From Fuerstiella sp. (GTDB taxonomy: Bacteria; Planctomycetota; Planctomycetia; Planctomycetales; Planctomycetaceae), in contig JAPYTO010000015.1 in NCBI GenBank assembly GCA_029941865.1, positions 1 to 55,562 on the forward strand: 55,562 nt of DNA. Reading direction: 5' to 3'. Position numbers and translations under genes: made by a program. Below, piece by piece: positions 36,150-44,760 of this stretch. The notes under the pieces are model-generated. The model was not told the DNA's origin and did not search any database. It was given only the letters and a program-made list of their open reading frames with translations. Within the stretch, counting starts at the first letter, position 1, and each line of letters starts with the position of its first letter.

Positions 36150-37718
36150 ATGATACGTTATCGCGCATTGGGTTCTTTTTGCTCACGCCGCGCAGCAGCC
36201 ACCGTCGTTTCCATCGGCATTGTCTTTTCCATTTCTCTGCCGGGGCAATCGAAACAGGCCATTGCGCAGACGCCTCGGCGACCGAACATCGTCCTGATTC
36301 TTGCGGACGACATGGGGTCCGGCGACGTGCAGGCATTGAATCCGTCGTCAAAGATTGCGACACCGAATCTAAACAGGTTGGCGGCCGACGGCATGACGTT
36401 CACCGATGGTCATTCTCCGTCAGCCGTTTGCACGCCCACTCGATACGGACTGCTCACCGGACGCTACTGCTGGCGCACCAGACTGAAACGCGGTGTTCTC
36501 GGCGGTTATAGCAAGCCGTTGCTGGAGACCGGGCGTTCCACCATTGCGAATATGTTGAAAACCAGCGGCTATACGACCGGTGCAGTGGGTAAGTGGCATC
36601 TTGGCATGGACCTGCCACTGGCAAGGAACGACGCCGACACGAGCAAATGGGGTGGCGATCCGGGCATCGACTTTTCCGGTACCATCAAGGACAGCCCGGT
36701 TCATCACGGTTTCGATTCTTACTTCGGGGTGACAGGGTCGCTGGACATGGCTCCCTATGTCTACGTGCGAAACGATCGTTTTACGATGGAACCGTCGATT
36801 CAGCAGCCAGCCGTCAGCTTTCCACATTTTGTTCGCAAGGGGCCGCGCGCTGCCGATTTCGTGATCGCGGAAGTGCTGGACAAACTCACGTCTGAAGCGG
36901 TCAGTTATATTGCTGATGCGTCGAAAAAGGAGGCCCCTTATTTTCTGTACATGCCACTGACCGGTCCCCACAAGCCGGCCCAACCGCATGAACGATTTCG
37001 CGGCAGGACCGGACTGAAGGAATACGGCGACTTCGTCGCCCAGGTGGACTGGACGGTCGGTCAGGTGCTTAAGGCCATTGATGCTACAAACGAAGCCGAT
37101 AACACGCTCGTTTTTTATACGTCCGACAATGGTTCTTACATGTACCGCTACGACGACGGCCAGAAGCAGGACCATGTTGACGACGTGACTGTGCAGGGGT
37201 TTCGGTCTGAGAATCACCGAGCGAATGGGATTTTTCGTGGAACCAAGGCGGACATCTGGGAGGCCGGTCACCGAGTTCCGTTCTTTGTTCGCTGGCCGGG
37301 GCATATCAAGCCCGGAACAAAGAACGACGCTGCCGTCTGCCTGACGGACATCTATGCGACGTGTGCAGCCGTCGTTGGTGCGACTGTGTCCGAACACGAA
37401 GCCGAAGACAGCATCTCGTTGTTACCAATGTTGCAGGGCAAAACAGCGGACCGCCGTGCTCCCATCATCAATCACTCGATATCTGGCATGTTCGCCATAC
37501 GTGACGGCCAATGGAAACTGATCGCCGGAAACGGTTCCGGCGGCCGACAGGCTCCGAAGGGCAAGCCGTTTCAGAAGCCGTACCAGTTGTTTAACGTCAG
37601 GATGGATCCCGGCGAAGCCAACAACGTGGCCGCTGAACATCCGGAGGTTGTTATTCGAATGACTGAGGCGTTGGAGGTCATTCGCAGCGGGGATCGAACG
37701 CCCAGGCCGCGGCAATAG
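36150..37718 (+). CDS. Secreted sulfatase (arylsulfatase A type)
   Basis: The 522-residue protein has an N-terminal hydrophobic leader (about 15-40, ATVVSIGIVFSISLPGQSKQAIA) and then PNIVLILADDMGSGDV with the paired metal-binding aspartates (53-54). The active-site motif is C94-T-P-T-R98 followed by YGLLTGRYCWRT, the canonical C-X-P-X-R of formylglycine sulfatases. Further markers are TTGAVGKWHLGMDL, PYFLYMPLTGPHKPAQP and LVFYTSDNGSYMY. Family knowledge places such enzymes in removal of sulfate from polysaccharides or aryl sulfates outside the cytoplasm. An anaerobic or FGE-type maturase must be elsewhere, as none is in the window. It converges with a CoA-binding protein gene 32 bases away. 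Confidence 0.9.
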   Translation: MIRYRALGSFCSRRAAATVVSIGIVFSISLPGQSKQAIAQTPRRPNIVLILADDMGSGDVQALNPSSKIATPNLNRLAADGMTFTDGHSPSAVCTPTRYGLLTGRYCWRTRLKRGVLGGYSKPLLETGRSTIANMLKTSGYTTGAVGKWHLGMDLPLARNDADTSKWGGDPGIDFSGTIKDSPVHHGFDSYFGVTGSLDMAPYVYVRNDRFTMEPSIQQPAVSFPHFVRKGPRAADFVIAEVLDKLTSEAVSYIADASKKEAPYFLYMPLTGPHKPAQPHERFRGRTGLKEYGDFVAQVDWTVGQVLKAIDATNEADNTLVFYTSDNGSYMYRYDDGQKQDHVDDVTVQGFRSENHRANGIFRGTKADIWEAGHRVPFFVRWPGHIKPGTKNDAAVCLTDIYATCAAVVGATVSEHEAEDSISLLPMLQGKTADRRAPIINHSISGMFAIRDGQWKLIAGNGSGGRQAPKGKPFQKPYQLFNVRMDPGEANNVAAEHPEVVIRMTEALEVIRSGDRTPRPRQ

Positions 37719-37750
37719 GCTTTGCAGACAAACGTCCCGTCGATTCCTGT

Positions 37751-38155
37751 TCACCGCTCACTGTACCCCAGCACGACCAGAATGCAGGGGCCGCTGTGAA
37801 TGAGATTGATGTTCGCGTTCCGGCACGCCTCAATCGCGTCGAAACTCTCTGCCCCCGGCTGTAGCCAGATGTGTTGAATGCCCAGGCTGATGGCTTCCTC
37901 GACAAGCTGCTCTGTGACCGACGGCGGCGTGATAATTGATACGGCGTGCAGGTCCGACGCGACTTCGTTCAACGTCGCAACAGCCGTCAGTCCTTCAACA
38001 ATGTCGGCGTTGGGATTGACGGGAACGACCGCATGGCCGTGCTGCTGATAACACCGCAGCACTTTGTTGCCGTACTTTTGACGGTCTGTTGACGCACCAG
38101 CTACGGCGAACTGATCTCCGTGCATGAAGTCGGCAATTTGAGCCTCAAGGTGCAT
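37751..38155 (-). CDS. CoA-binding domain protein (YccU-like)
   Basis: The 134-residue protein is a stand-alone CoA-binding Rossmann domain: FAVAGASTDRQKYGNKVLRCYQQHGHAVVPVNPN at the N-terminus, VSIITPPSVTEQLVEEAISLGIQHIWLQPGAES in the middle, and NINLIHSGPCILVVLG at the end. This is the full length of the YccU family, cytoplasmic proteins that bind CoA or similar nucleotides and whose precise role is unknown. It ends 32 bases from the convergent sulfatase gene and starts 30 bases after the arylsulfotransferase-like gene, in the same direction, so it may be the last gene of that operon. Confidence 0.85.
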   Translation of the reverse strand: MHLEAQIADFMHGDQFAVAGASTDRQKYGNKVLRCYQQHGHAVVPVNPNADIVEGLTAVATLNEVASDLHAVSIITPPSVTEQLVEEAISLGIQHIWLQPGAESFDAIEACRNANINLIHSGPCILVVLGYSER

Positions 38156-38185
38156 TGTCGGCTGGTACTTTCTGCGTTTGCCCCC

Positions 38186-39643
38186 TCACAACTTCGGTGA
38201 CAGATCCCTGTCTCGAAATGCCGGATAGTCAGGCGGATATTTGATGGCCCGAAACATCGTGCCGCCGTCCTCCAGAGGCACGCCGCCGGGAATTCGCATC
38301 GCGTCAAGTTCCGCCTGCGGAAGATCTGCCGGGGATGGTGTGGCAGGCTTGTTTCTGTTTCGTTCAGATCGCGGCGGATTGCGAAAACGTTTCGGGTTAC
38401 GGTACATCCACACAATTTCTGCGTCCGGTGTGACTTCGAGCAGGAGATACTGAGTGCCCGAGCAGATCAGCGTGTTGCCGTTTGGGAGTCGTTGAGCCCC
38501 GGAGATGCGTGGCGAAAACAGCTCACCCGGATGTTCGTAGGTCCACTCAACTTCCGCCGGGCCAAATGCAGTTTGTGGTTTACGAAGGTAGGTTCCGTCA
38601 TTTCCAAGTGGCAACTTGATCTCGTCGGCTGAGGAAAAATCCTGTTCCGACTTCGACAGACCATTGTTGAATAAAAGTACGTTTCCGGCCCCGGACAATC
38701 CCTTCGGAATCCAGTGGGCATCGTGTTGGTTGAAAAGCGTACGGTCATCGATGGTACCTTGTCGATAGGTTTGAGGATTGCCCCATCGATAAAGCAGATC
38801 GCCGCCGTGTCCACGTTTTCCGCCCGTGTGACCTTTGGCTTCTTCCGTGGTTGTGCTGTGATCGATGATCCAGAACTCGCTCAATGTTCTTGAACCAACC
38901 ATGATCTGGTCGAGTTCTTCGTTGTAATCGATCGAGTTCATGTGAACCCAGTCCGGCACCGGCCGCAGCATATAGTTGACGTCGACCAGTTCCGGATGTT
39001 CAGCGGGGTCGCCGTGGTTGTCCTTCGACTTGTCCCAGTCCTGGACTAAGTGATCAAGAAGACTCCATTTCCAGACAATGTCAGCCCCATTCAGCCCCTT
39101 TGGTTTCAGCTCGAAGATGGCTTCCAGCCACAGGACATCTCCCGTCAGTCGATCCGGATTGCGTCCAGCCTTAACGGCAACGTCCCGCCGATACGATTCC
39201 CAGACAATACACAGCACGTTGCCGTTCGACAGCGGCTCAATATCGTGGTGGCTCATGCGGTAAGCGGAACTGGCAGTGAAATCCCATGTCAGGTTTCCGT
39301 CCCAGTCATACTTTTGAATCTGGCCGCCACTTCCGGTGGTGGACGGAAACTGAAAGAAATTGTCAACTTTGCCGGCGCGCAGCAGACTTCCGTCTTCCAG
39401 CAGATAGGAGGCCTGACCGGGTTTGCGGTCGGCCTGCCACGAATGCACGACTTTTCCTGCCGTGTCCAGCAGGAATGATTTTTCGGTGCTGAGTGGCGAA
39501 ATCAGGATGTAGCCTGGACAGACGCCGTCTGTTGTTTTGAAAACGCCCAGTGGTCTGGGCTTCGGCTCCTGAGCCGATCCGATCACTGCAGCCAGTAACA
39601 CGGCAATGAGAGTACTAACCTGGCAGCTGGAAGGCAGGCGCAT
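38186..39643 (-). CDS. Arylsulfotransferase-like protein (ASST family), exported
   Basis: The protein of 485 residues opens with a signal peptide (MRLPSSCQVSTLIAVLLAAVIGSAQEPKP split after IGSA). The start is set by AAGGAG lying 6 bases before the ATG at 39643; the frame also runs to a TTG at 39661, which would place that site inside the gene. The rest is a beta-propeller-like chain: GVCPGYILISPLSTEKSFLLDTAGKVVHSW, YLLEDGSLLRAG, MSHHDIEPLSNGNVLCIVWE, WVHMNSIDYNEELDQIMV and NGNTLICSGTQYLLLEVTPDAEIVWMY. These are hallmarks of the arylsulfotransferase (ASST) family, which moves sulfate between phenolic esters in the periplasm. The catalytic histidine is probably in HHDIEP. Whether this protein has that activity is not certain, as many planctomycete homologues are uncharacterised. 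Confidence 0.75.
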   Translation of the reverse strand: MRLPSSCQVSTLIAVLLAAVIGSAQEPKPRPLGVFKTTDGVCPGYILISPLSTEKSFLLDTAGKVVHSWQADRKPGQASYLLEDGSLLRAGKVDNFFQFPSTTGSGGQIQKYDWDGNLTWDFTASSAYRMSHHDIEPLSNGNVLCIVWESYRRDVAVKAGRNPDRLTGDVLWLEAIFELKPKGLNGADIVWKWSLLDHLVQDWDKSKDNHGDPAEHPELVDVNYMLRPVPDWVHMNSIDYNEELDQIMVGSRTLSEFWIIDHSTTTEEAKGHTGGKRGHGGDLLYRWGNPQTYRQGTIDDRTLFNQHDAHWIPKGLSGAGNVLLFNNGLSKSEQDFSSADEIKLPLGNDGTYLRKPQTAFGPAEVEWTYEHPGELFSPRISGAQRLPNGNTLICSGTQYLLLEVTPDAEIVWMYRNPKRFRNPPRSERNRNKPATPSPADLPQAELDAMRIPGGVPLEDGGTMFRAIKYPPDYPAFRDRDLSPKL

Positions 39644-39819
39644 CAACGGCTCCTTTGACAAGATCTCGACCAGGACATTCTGTCGACGTCAGCGACAAAT
39701 GTCGAGTCGTCAACGTCAACATCAGGGTGTGGCCGGCCCGCGCTGCTTGCACAAAGCTCCTGCCATGATGTCAGCCAGACACAACAGGCGTTCTGCGCTG
39801 ATTGCTGCTGCGGCAGTCG

Positions 39820-41058
39820 TTAACGGTCGATTTCGCCCATCACGATGTCGAGTGAGCCAACGACGGAGGGGACGTCCGCCAGAGGGACGCCTTCGCACAG
39901 CTTATCTGTGATTGACAGATTGCAGAAGCAGGAACTCTTTGCCCGAGCACGCAGAGGTTCGGCCGTGCCGTTGCCGACCACGTAAAAACCCATTTGACCA
40001 CGAGGAGCTTCCGTTTCCAGATAAACCTCGTCCTTCGGCAGTTTCGTGTTGAACTTGAATGGTTCGCGGTGAGTGCCTTCAGCGGCAAGGTACTTTGGAA
40101 CCGACTGTCGGACCAGGCGAATGGCCTGCATGACTTCCATCATGCGGACGTAAAAACGGCACCAGTTGTCACCAAGTTCCACTTCACGCGGAGCCTCTGC
40201 GAACTCCGCTACAGGAATTTCGAAGTCGTATCCTTCGTACATGCGAGTGTAGATCGATTCGCCATCCCGACGCAGGTCATAGTCGACTCCGCTGCCCCGA
40301 AGAACGGGCCCGGTGCAGCCGTAGCTGATGGCCATTTCTCTGGTCAGGACACCGATGCCGGCCGTCCGTTTGATGAAAATTGCGTTGCGAGTCAGCAGCG
40401 TGTGGTACTCTTTGATGCGTTTTTCAAGCCAGCAGAGAAACATTTCGACCACGTCAAAAAACGGTGCTCGCTGTCCCTTGTCCATCAGCAGCAACGCAGA
40501 CAGACCGTCCGGGATTTCAATCTCTTCCGGCAGATCGTGAGTCGCTCCCCCGATGGTCAGGTAACTGCATGTCAGGCGTGCGCCGCACACCTCTTCAAAG
40601 AAATCCAGAATGATTTCGCGTTCACGGAAAGCGTACAGGAAGGGGCTGAATGTGCCCAGGTCCAGACCGTAAGCGCCCATCCCAACCAGATGGCTGGCGA
40701 TGCGCCCGAGTTCTGCGATGAACACTCGCAGGTGCTTCGCTTTCTCGTTGACCTCCATGCCGATCATCTTTTCGATTGTCAGCGCGAACCCGAGGTTCAT
40801 ATTCATGGCGGCCAGATAATCCATACGGTCGGTGTATGGAATCCACTGCGGCGCGTTCAGGTTTTCGCCGATTTTTTCCGCGCTGCGATGCAGGTAGCCG
40901 ATGTGCGGCGTGCATTCATGAACGATTTCGCCGTCAGTTCTCAACAGCAGGCGCAGCACACCGTGAGTACTTGGGTGTTGCGGGCCCATGTTGACGAGCA
41001 TCTCGTCAGTCTGGACGTCAAACTCGACAATTCGAGGATCTTCGATTTGCATGCTCAT
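39820..41058 (-). CDS. nuoD: NADH-quinone oxidoreductase subunit D
   Basis: The 412-residue protein carries the hallmarks of the 49-kDa complex I subunit: MLVNMGPQHPSTHGVLRLLLRTDGE near the N-terminus, HIGYLHRSAEKIGENLNA, EREIILDFFEEVCGARLTCSYLTIGG, and the closing LVVGSLDIVMGEIDR type end (here VVGSLDIVMGEIDR). NuoD lies at the junction of the membrane and hydrophilic arms, next to the quinone site, and works with NuoB and NuoC. The length is normal for a stand-alone NuoD. It starts 3 bases after the nuoC stop, so the two are translationally linked. It is the last gene of the cluster, and no further nuo genes follow in the window. Confidence 0.95.
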   Translation of the reverse strand: MSMQIEDPRIVEFDVQTDEMLVNMGPQHPSTHGVLRLLLRTDGEIVHECTPHIGYLHRSAEKIGENLNAPQWIPYTDRMDYLAAMNMNLGFALTIEKMIGMEVNEKAKHLRVFIAELGRIASHLVGMGAYGLDLGTFSPFLYAFREREIILDFFEEVCGARLTCSYLTIGGATHDLPEEIEIPDGLSALLLMDKGQRAPFFDVVEMFLCWLEKRIKEYHTLLTRNAIFIKRTAGIGVLTREMAISYGCTGPVLRGSGVDYDLRRDGESIYTRMYEGYDFEIPVAEFAEAPREVELGDNWCRFYVRMMEVMQAIRLVRQSVPKYLAAEGTHREPFKFNTKLPKDEVYLETEAPRGQMGFYVVGNGTAEPLRARAKSSCFCNLSITDKLCEGVPLADVPSVVGSLDIVMGEIDR

Positions 41059-41061
41059 GAT

Positions 41062-41595
41062 TTACCGTCCTCGAACGCCGTGATATTCCAGTGGGAAGTC
41101 GTAGTCTTTTCGAAGGGCGTGGCCTTCCCAGTCTTCCGGGCACAAAATGCGTCGGAGGTTGGGGTGATCCAGAAAATGGATACCAACAAGGTCGTAGGCT
41201 TCGCGTTCGTGCCAATCCGCGATGCCCCACACACTGCTGACCGAGGGGATTTCGGGCAACTGGCCTTCTTTGTCGTTCTTCCAGCGAGGTAGAACAACTT
41301 TCAGCTTCAATCGGTGCTTCAGTTCGATGCTGGACAGTTGGTAGACGACTTCGACGTGAGGCTCATGACCGAACTTCGCGACCTTCTTTTCGTCCGGTTC
41401 CAGATAGTCGCAACCGCACAGGTCGTTCAAATGATTGAAACACAACCGTTCGTCGTCTCGCAGAAACGTGCCGACTTCGACGATCGAATCCGGGCTCACC
41501 TGAATCCACGGATCAGTTGCGTCAAAGGTAGCATCGCCGACGGCTGAGGCACCGAACGTCTCCAACAGGAGAGAATGAATTTCCTGAATGTCCAT
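41062..41595 (-). CDS. nuoC: NADH-quinone oxidoreductase subunit C
   Basis: At 177 residues this is the normal size of stand-alone NuoC. The N-terminal part contains the ferredoxin-like fold (FNHLNDLCGCDYL and VVYQLSSIELKHRLKLKV), and the C-terminal part is the highly conserved IADWHEREAYDLVGIHFLDH followed by PNLRRILCPEDWEGHALRKDYDFPLEYHG (here in two pieces). NuoC contacts NuoD and NuoB in the hydrophilic arm of complex I. It is separated from nuoA by 156 bases that do not encode NuoB, which in most genomes sits between them. Confidence 0.95.
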   Translation of the reverse strand: MDIQEIHSLLLETFGASAVGDATFDATDPWIQVSPDSIVEVGTFLRDDERLCFNHLNDLCGCDYLEPDEKKVAKFGHEPHVEVVYQLSSIELKHRLKLKVVLPRWKNDKEGQLPEIPSVSSVWGIADWHEREAYDLVGIHFLDHPNLRRILCPEDWEGHALRKDYDFPLEYHGVRGR

Positions 41596-41751
41596 GGAAC
41601 GTTTTCCACTAAGTCTATTAACGCAAAGCGTCTGTCAATGATTAGCTGCGCTGATTCGCAGGGACGTGTTGCAGATGTATTAAAATGCGACCAACGGGAG
41701 CTGTCTCTATTGTTACGAGCGTCAGCTCGTCACTGCTGCGGCCATCCCGCA

Positions 41752-42315
41752 CTACGCCGATGTGGTCACTGACGAAGTACTGTTGTGTGAAGGAATGGTC
41801 TGGTCGGCCGCCTGCTTCGACTTCTGAGTCAGAGCACGGATCCAATCGAGGTCCCCTCGTTTCCAGACATAGGCAAATCCAACCAGCAGCACGACAAAAA
41901 AGACCAGCAGGTCAAAGAAGCCGGTGATTGCCAGTTGCTGAGCGGTCTCTGCCGAAATGATCTCGTTGGTTGCCGGATTCTGATCGAGCAAGCGAGCGCT
42001 CAGTTGGTCACGGGCGATCGAGTCCTCTGCGAGGCGAGTATCCGCCAATTGAGTGGCACTGCCGTAAATGGCAGCCCATGGAAAGAAGAAGGCGATTTCC
42101 ACGTCAAAGACGATGAACAGCAGAGCGACCACATAGAATCTCAGGTCGAACTGAATATAGCTGGAACCGATGGCCGGTTCGCCACATTCGTAGATTGCAT
42201 CTTTTTCGGGCGTTGGCAGTTTGGGGCGCACCAGGCGTCCGAAGATCAGCGGCAGTGCCAGCAACACGCAGACTGATCCGCCGAACAACAAAAGATGACC
42301 TACCAGGTTTGTCAT
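41752..42315 (-). CDS. nuoA: NADH-quinone oxidoreductase subunit A, with extra loop
   Basis: The 187-residue membrane protein has the three helices of NuoA: about 5-27, then 70-92 (FYVVALLFIVFDVEIAFFFPW, with the conserved FDVE), and 135-155 (FDLLVFFVVLLVGFAYVWKRG) closing with DLDW. IYECGEPAIGSSYIQFDLRFYV is the normal phrase before helix 2. Between helices 2 and 3 there is an extra polar segment of roughly 45-50 residues (about 97-135) that E. coli-type NuoA lacks, making the protein longer than the usual 120-150 residues. The protein sits at the end of the membrane arm near the quinone channel. A double-hairpin repeat lies just before its start codon. Confidence 0.9.
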   Translation of the reverse strand: MTNLVGHLLLFGGSVCVLLALPLIFGRLVRPKLPTPEKDAIYECGEPAIGSSYIQFDLRFYVVALLFIVFDVEIAFFFPWAAIYGSATQLADTRLAEDSIARDQLSARLLDQNPATNEIISAETAQQLAITGFFDLLVFFVVLLVGFAYVWKRGDLDWIRALTQKSKQAADQTIPSHNSTSSVTTSA

Positions 42316-42325
42316 TTCACAATCT

Positions 42326-42362
42326 CCGTCTTCGACGGTTCATTCGAGCTAACGCTTGGAAG
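42326..42362. repeat. Double-hairpin repeat, copy 1
   Basis: The 37-base unit begins with the hairpin CCGTC-TTC-GACGG (42326-42338) and continues with the second CGAGC-TAAC-GCTTG hairpin and GGAAG. It differs from the copy at 44761-44797 at only about three positions. It lies 11 bases before the ATG of nuoA, within its leader. Confidence 0.75.
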
Positions 42363-42461
42363 TGCTGATAACGTTCGCACTGAAAACTCACTGCGATTCA
42401 ATTTCTGAGCTCTCAGGTGCAGCCCGGTGTTTCCCGAATCGGACTGCGGCTCGGATCCAGA

Positions 42462-43013
42462 TCACACCTCCGCAAATTCGAAGGGACTCTCTTCACCCTT
42501 CTGCCACACCGGTTCGTGCAATACTTTCGACTCAGAAACAGCCGTTGGATTCAGAGTCGCTTTACCCCAGGAAATCTGCAAAGGCAGTTTTGCGTAATCG
42601 ACAATGCATCCATCGCGACTGTAACAGCTGAGGTCGTGAGTGGAGCCCATGAAGATGCAGTCCACCGGACATGGTTCCACGCACAGAGCACAGAACATGC
42701 ACTTGGTGTAATCGATGGCAAATCCGGAGAGGCGAAAACCCTTACCAACGGGGCTCTTTGCTTTATCGATGTAGATGCAGTCCACCGGACAGGCCTGAGC
42801 ACACTTTTCACAACTGATACATGTTGTCAGATCAAAGCGATGGAACCCACGATATCGAGCCTTGACCTTAAGCGGTTCTTCCGGATACGCGTATGTATCG
42901 GCGAACGTTCGTCGCTTGTGCTGGTACGTTTTCAGCATCGTGATCAACGTCACGTACATGCCATGCAGCACGGTGGTCACTGCCATCCAGACGTTTCGAA
43001 ACCACATGAACAT
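42462..43013 (-). CDS. nuoI: NADH-quinone oxidoreductase subunit I
   Basis: From the ATG at 43013 the protein has 183 residues with two ferredoxin-type motifs, CISCEKCAQACPVDCIYI and CMFCALCVEPCPVDCIFM, each CxxCxxCxxxCP and each binding a 4Fe-4S cluster. The N-terminal part, MAVTTVLHGMYVTLITML followed by RYRGFHRFD, contains the amphipathic helix that docks NuoI to the membrane arm. The frame can be extended to 43163, but that part contains no family sequence and lacks a ribosome site, so the internal ATG is used; another ATG at 43007 is also possible. It carries electrons toward NuoB, whose gene is not in the window. It precedes nuoA in the transcript. Confidence 0.9.
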   Translation of the reverse strand: MFMWFRNVWMAVTTVLHGMYVTLITMLKTYQHKRRTFADTYAYPEEPLKVKARYRGFHRFDLTTCISCEKCAQACPVDCIYIDKAKSPVGKGFRLSGFAIDYTKCMFCALCVEPCPVDCIFMGSTHDLSCYSRDGCIVDYAKLPLQISWGKATLNPTAVSESKVLHEPVWQKGEESPFEFAEV

Positions 43014-43359
43014 GTTCGAAGTCTCTTGAAATTCGGCTTGCTGGTGGATGAATTGGGACACAGAAACACGCCGGAAAAACGGGCGTTTACGCGGCCAGCA
43101 ATTATAGGTGGCTCCATTACCGACGCAAGCGGCGACGGTCTGCCTCCCAGCTTTGAGAAGCAAAAATCAACGTTCTCGGGCAGCGCAGTTTGTCAGTTTG
43201 CACGCTGGGGTGGGCGTTCTGGAGGAGCAGGATCGCCGGCCGATGAATGGCCATGATTCCTGCGCGAAAAATATCAACCTGACCGTAACCTGTCGACCGG
43301 TGAAACGGACTCTCCGTTGACAGTTCCAGGTGCAAACTCGAATGAGCGGTTGATGACGG
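43014..43359. other. Gap between the CrtI-like gene and nuoI
   Basis: This stretch of 346 bases lies between the stop of the FAD oxidoreductase and the start of nuoI. The minus frame open here is the rejected extension of nuoI. No hairpin with T-run is visible, so read-through from the lipid-type cassette into nuo genes is possible, as is a separate nuo promoter here. Confidence 0.4.
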
Positions 43360-44739
43360 CTATTTCAGCAGATATCGATTGGCAATTGTAATCCCGGAAA
43401 GCATGGCTCCCACAATACCCAGAAACCCCTGATCCGTGCCACAGAGGTAGAGGTTTCTGACAGGCGTCTGGCCGTCGGCGAATTTTTCCGGGGCGCCGTA
43501 GACGCAGCCGTTGAGATGCCCGGTAAATCGGCGAATCGTGCGTGGGCTAAATACGTCGGTGTCGACCACATGGCTGCGGAAATCAGGAACGTGCTTCAAT
43601 GCGCTCTCGATGATCCGATCGTTCCACTCCATCTTTCGCTGTTGGTATTCATCTTCGGGCAGGTTGATCCAGTAATCCGGTTCAGCCAGTGCCGTGATTC
43701 GCATACGGCCGTCTTCCAGCGGCCGCGAATAGTCAAAGTTATTTGGTGAACAGATGATGCCGCTGCGAAGGTCCACCGGTTCGTTAGGGCGTTCGTAGTG
43801 AAACGAATCTGCGTCGTTGTAGAAGACAATGGTTTCATTGTGTCCCAGCGAAGCGGGTTCGCAGTCGAGCACGGAGATCGATTCCACGAATGTAATGTCG
43901 CCGGCTTTCGGCTTAATCATCGGTCGTGATGGGTCCACCAGTCTCATTGTTTCCGCGGCGCCGGCCGACGACAGCACGTTATCTGCCGTAATCTCTGTAC
44001 CGTCGTCCAGAACAACGGCGTTTGCCTTGCCGTTCCGCTGAACAATCTCACTGACACCTGCCCGCAGCTTCAGGTGTCCGCCCAGAGCCTTAAAGTGGCG
44101 GACGAGTTTCTTCAGAATCAGGCGAATGCCGTCAAATGGTCGTCCAAAACCCTCGTGGAAGATGCTCTTGAACATGATCACGAACTGGCTGAAGTCCATG
44201 TCATGCGGCGTGGCACTGCCGTAAAACATCAGTGGACAGAAAAGCATATCAATCAGCAGCGGGTCACTGATGTGTTCGGACACCACGTGTCGAGCTGACG
44301 TGGTTTGCCGTTGATCAAGGTTCAGCGCGTCGTGGTCAGCGATCGTACGCACCAATCTCTTGAAACCGTCGATCTGCCTTGGGAACGCCATTGCCACCTG
44401 TTCCAGGAAGTAGGCGAAGTCATTCGTGAATCGCAGAGTGCAATCGGGAAAAGCGATGGACGAATGCAGTTGCGGGCGCAGATCAAAGTCTTCCCACTTC
44501 ATGCGCAGCTGTCGCAACAGTTTGCTGAGTGGTCCACCTTTACTGCCGGGTTCTGCGTAGTTGGTGACCGCGTGCAGCCCCACGTCGTAATTTCGCTTGC
44601 GCAGTCGGTAAAACGAATTCAGACCGCCGACCGTCGTGTGGCGTTCCAGAATGCAGACGTTCTTTTCAAAATACGCCAGCCGAACACCCGCCGACAGTCC
44701 GGACATTCCAGCGCCGATAATCACAGTATCGTAATGCAC
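43360..44739 (-). CDS. CrtI-like FAD-dependent desaturase/isomerase
   Basis: The 459-residue protein opens with the FAD-binding dinucleotide fold VHYDTVIIGAGMSGLSAGVRL (GxGxxG at 9-14) followed by ILERHTTVGGLNSFYR, the phytoene-desaturase/CrtISO signature. Further parts include LLIDMLFCPLMFYGSATPHDMDFSQF, FGRPFDGIRLILKKLVRHFKALGG, LDDGTEITADNVLSSAGAAET, and a C-terminal YLCGTDQGFLGIVGAMLSGI that closes the FAD site. The start is GTG, with GGAGAAG 6 bases upstream; the frame runs to 44841, but that part overlaps a hairpin repeat. Family members desaturate or isomerise polyenes or carotenoids. Lying behind a ketoacyl synthase and an ACP, this one may act on an acyl chain held by the ACP; this is inference. 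Confidence 0.8.
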   Translation of the reverse strand: MHYDTVIIGAGMSGLSAGVRLAYFEKNVCILERHTTVGGLNSFYRLRKRNYDVGLHAVTNYAEPGSKGGPLSKLLRQLRMKWEDFDLRPQLHSSIAFPDCTLRFTNDFAYFLEQVAMAFPRQIDGFKRLVRTIADHDALNLDQRQTTSARHVVSEHISDPLLIDMLFCPLMFYGSATPHDMDFSQFVIMFKSIFHEGFGRPFDGIRLILKKLVRHFKALGGHLKLRAGVSEIVQRNGKANAVVLDDGTEITADNVLSSAGAAETMRLVDPSRPMIKPKAGDITFVESISVLDCEPASLGHNETIVFYNDADSFHYERPNEPVDLRSGIICSPNNFDYSRPLEDGRMRITALAEPDYWINLPEDEYQQRKMEWNDRIIESALKHVPDFRSHVVDTDVFSPRTIRRFTGHLNGCVYGAPEKFADGQTPVRNLYLCGTDQGFLGIVGAMLSGITIANRYLLK

Positions 44740-44760
44740 GGTAGACTTCTCCGGGGCGGG

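Noticed and set aside
36420..37397. Minus-strand open frame of 325 codons
   Set aside because: It is antisense to the second sulfatase, whose active-site and metal motifs are intact on the other strand.
39994..41292. Plus-strand open frame of 432 codons opposite nuoD and nuoC
   Set aside because: It lies fully antisense to two strongly conserved complex I genes and has a composition expected from reverse translation; no domain or leader is present.
41596..41751. A hidden nuoB between nuoA and nuoC
   Set aside because: The gap is only 156 bases, has no cysteine pattern of NuoB in any frame, and contains an ACGAGC-GTCA-GCTCGT hairpin.
42417..43256. Plus-strand open frame of 279 codons
   Set aside because: It is antisense to nuoI with its two CxxCxxCxxxCP motifs.
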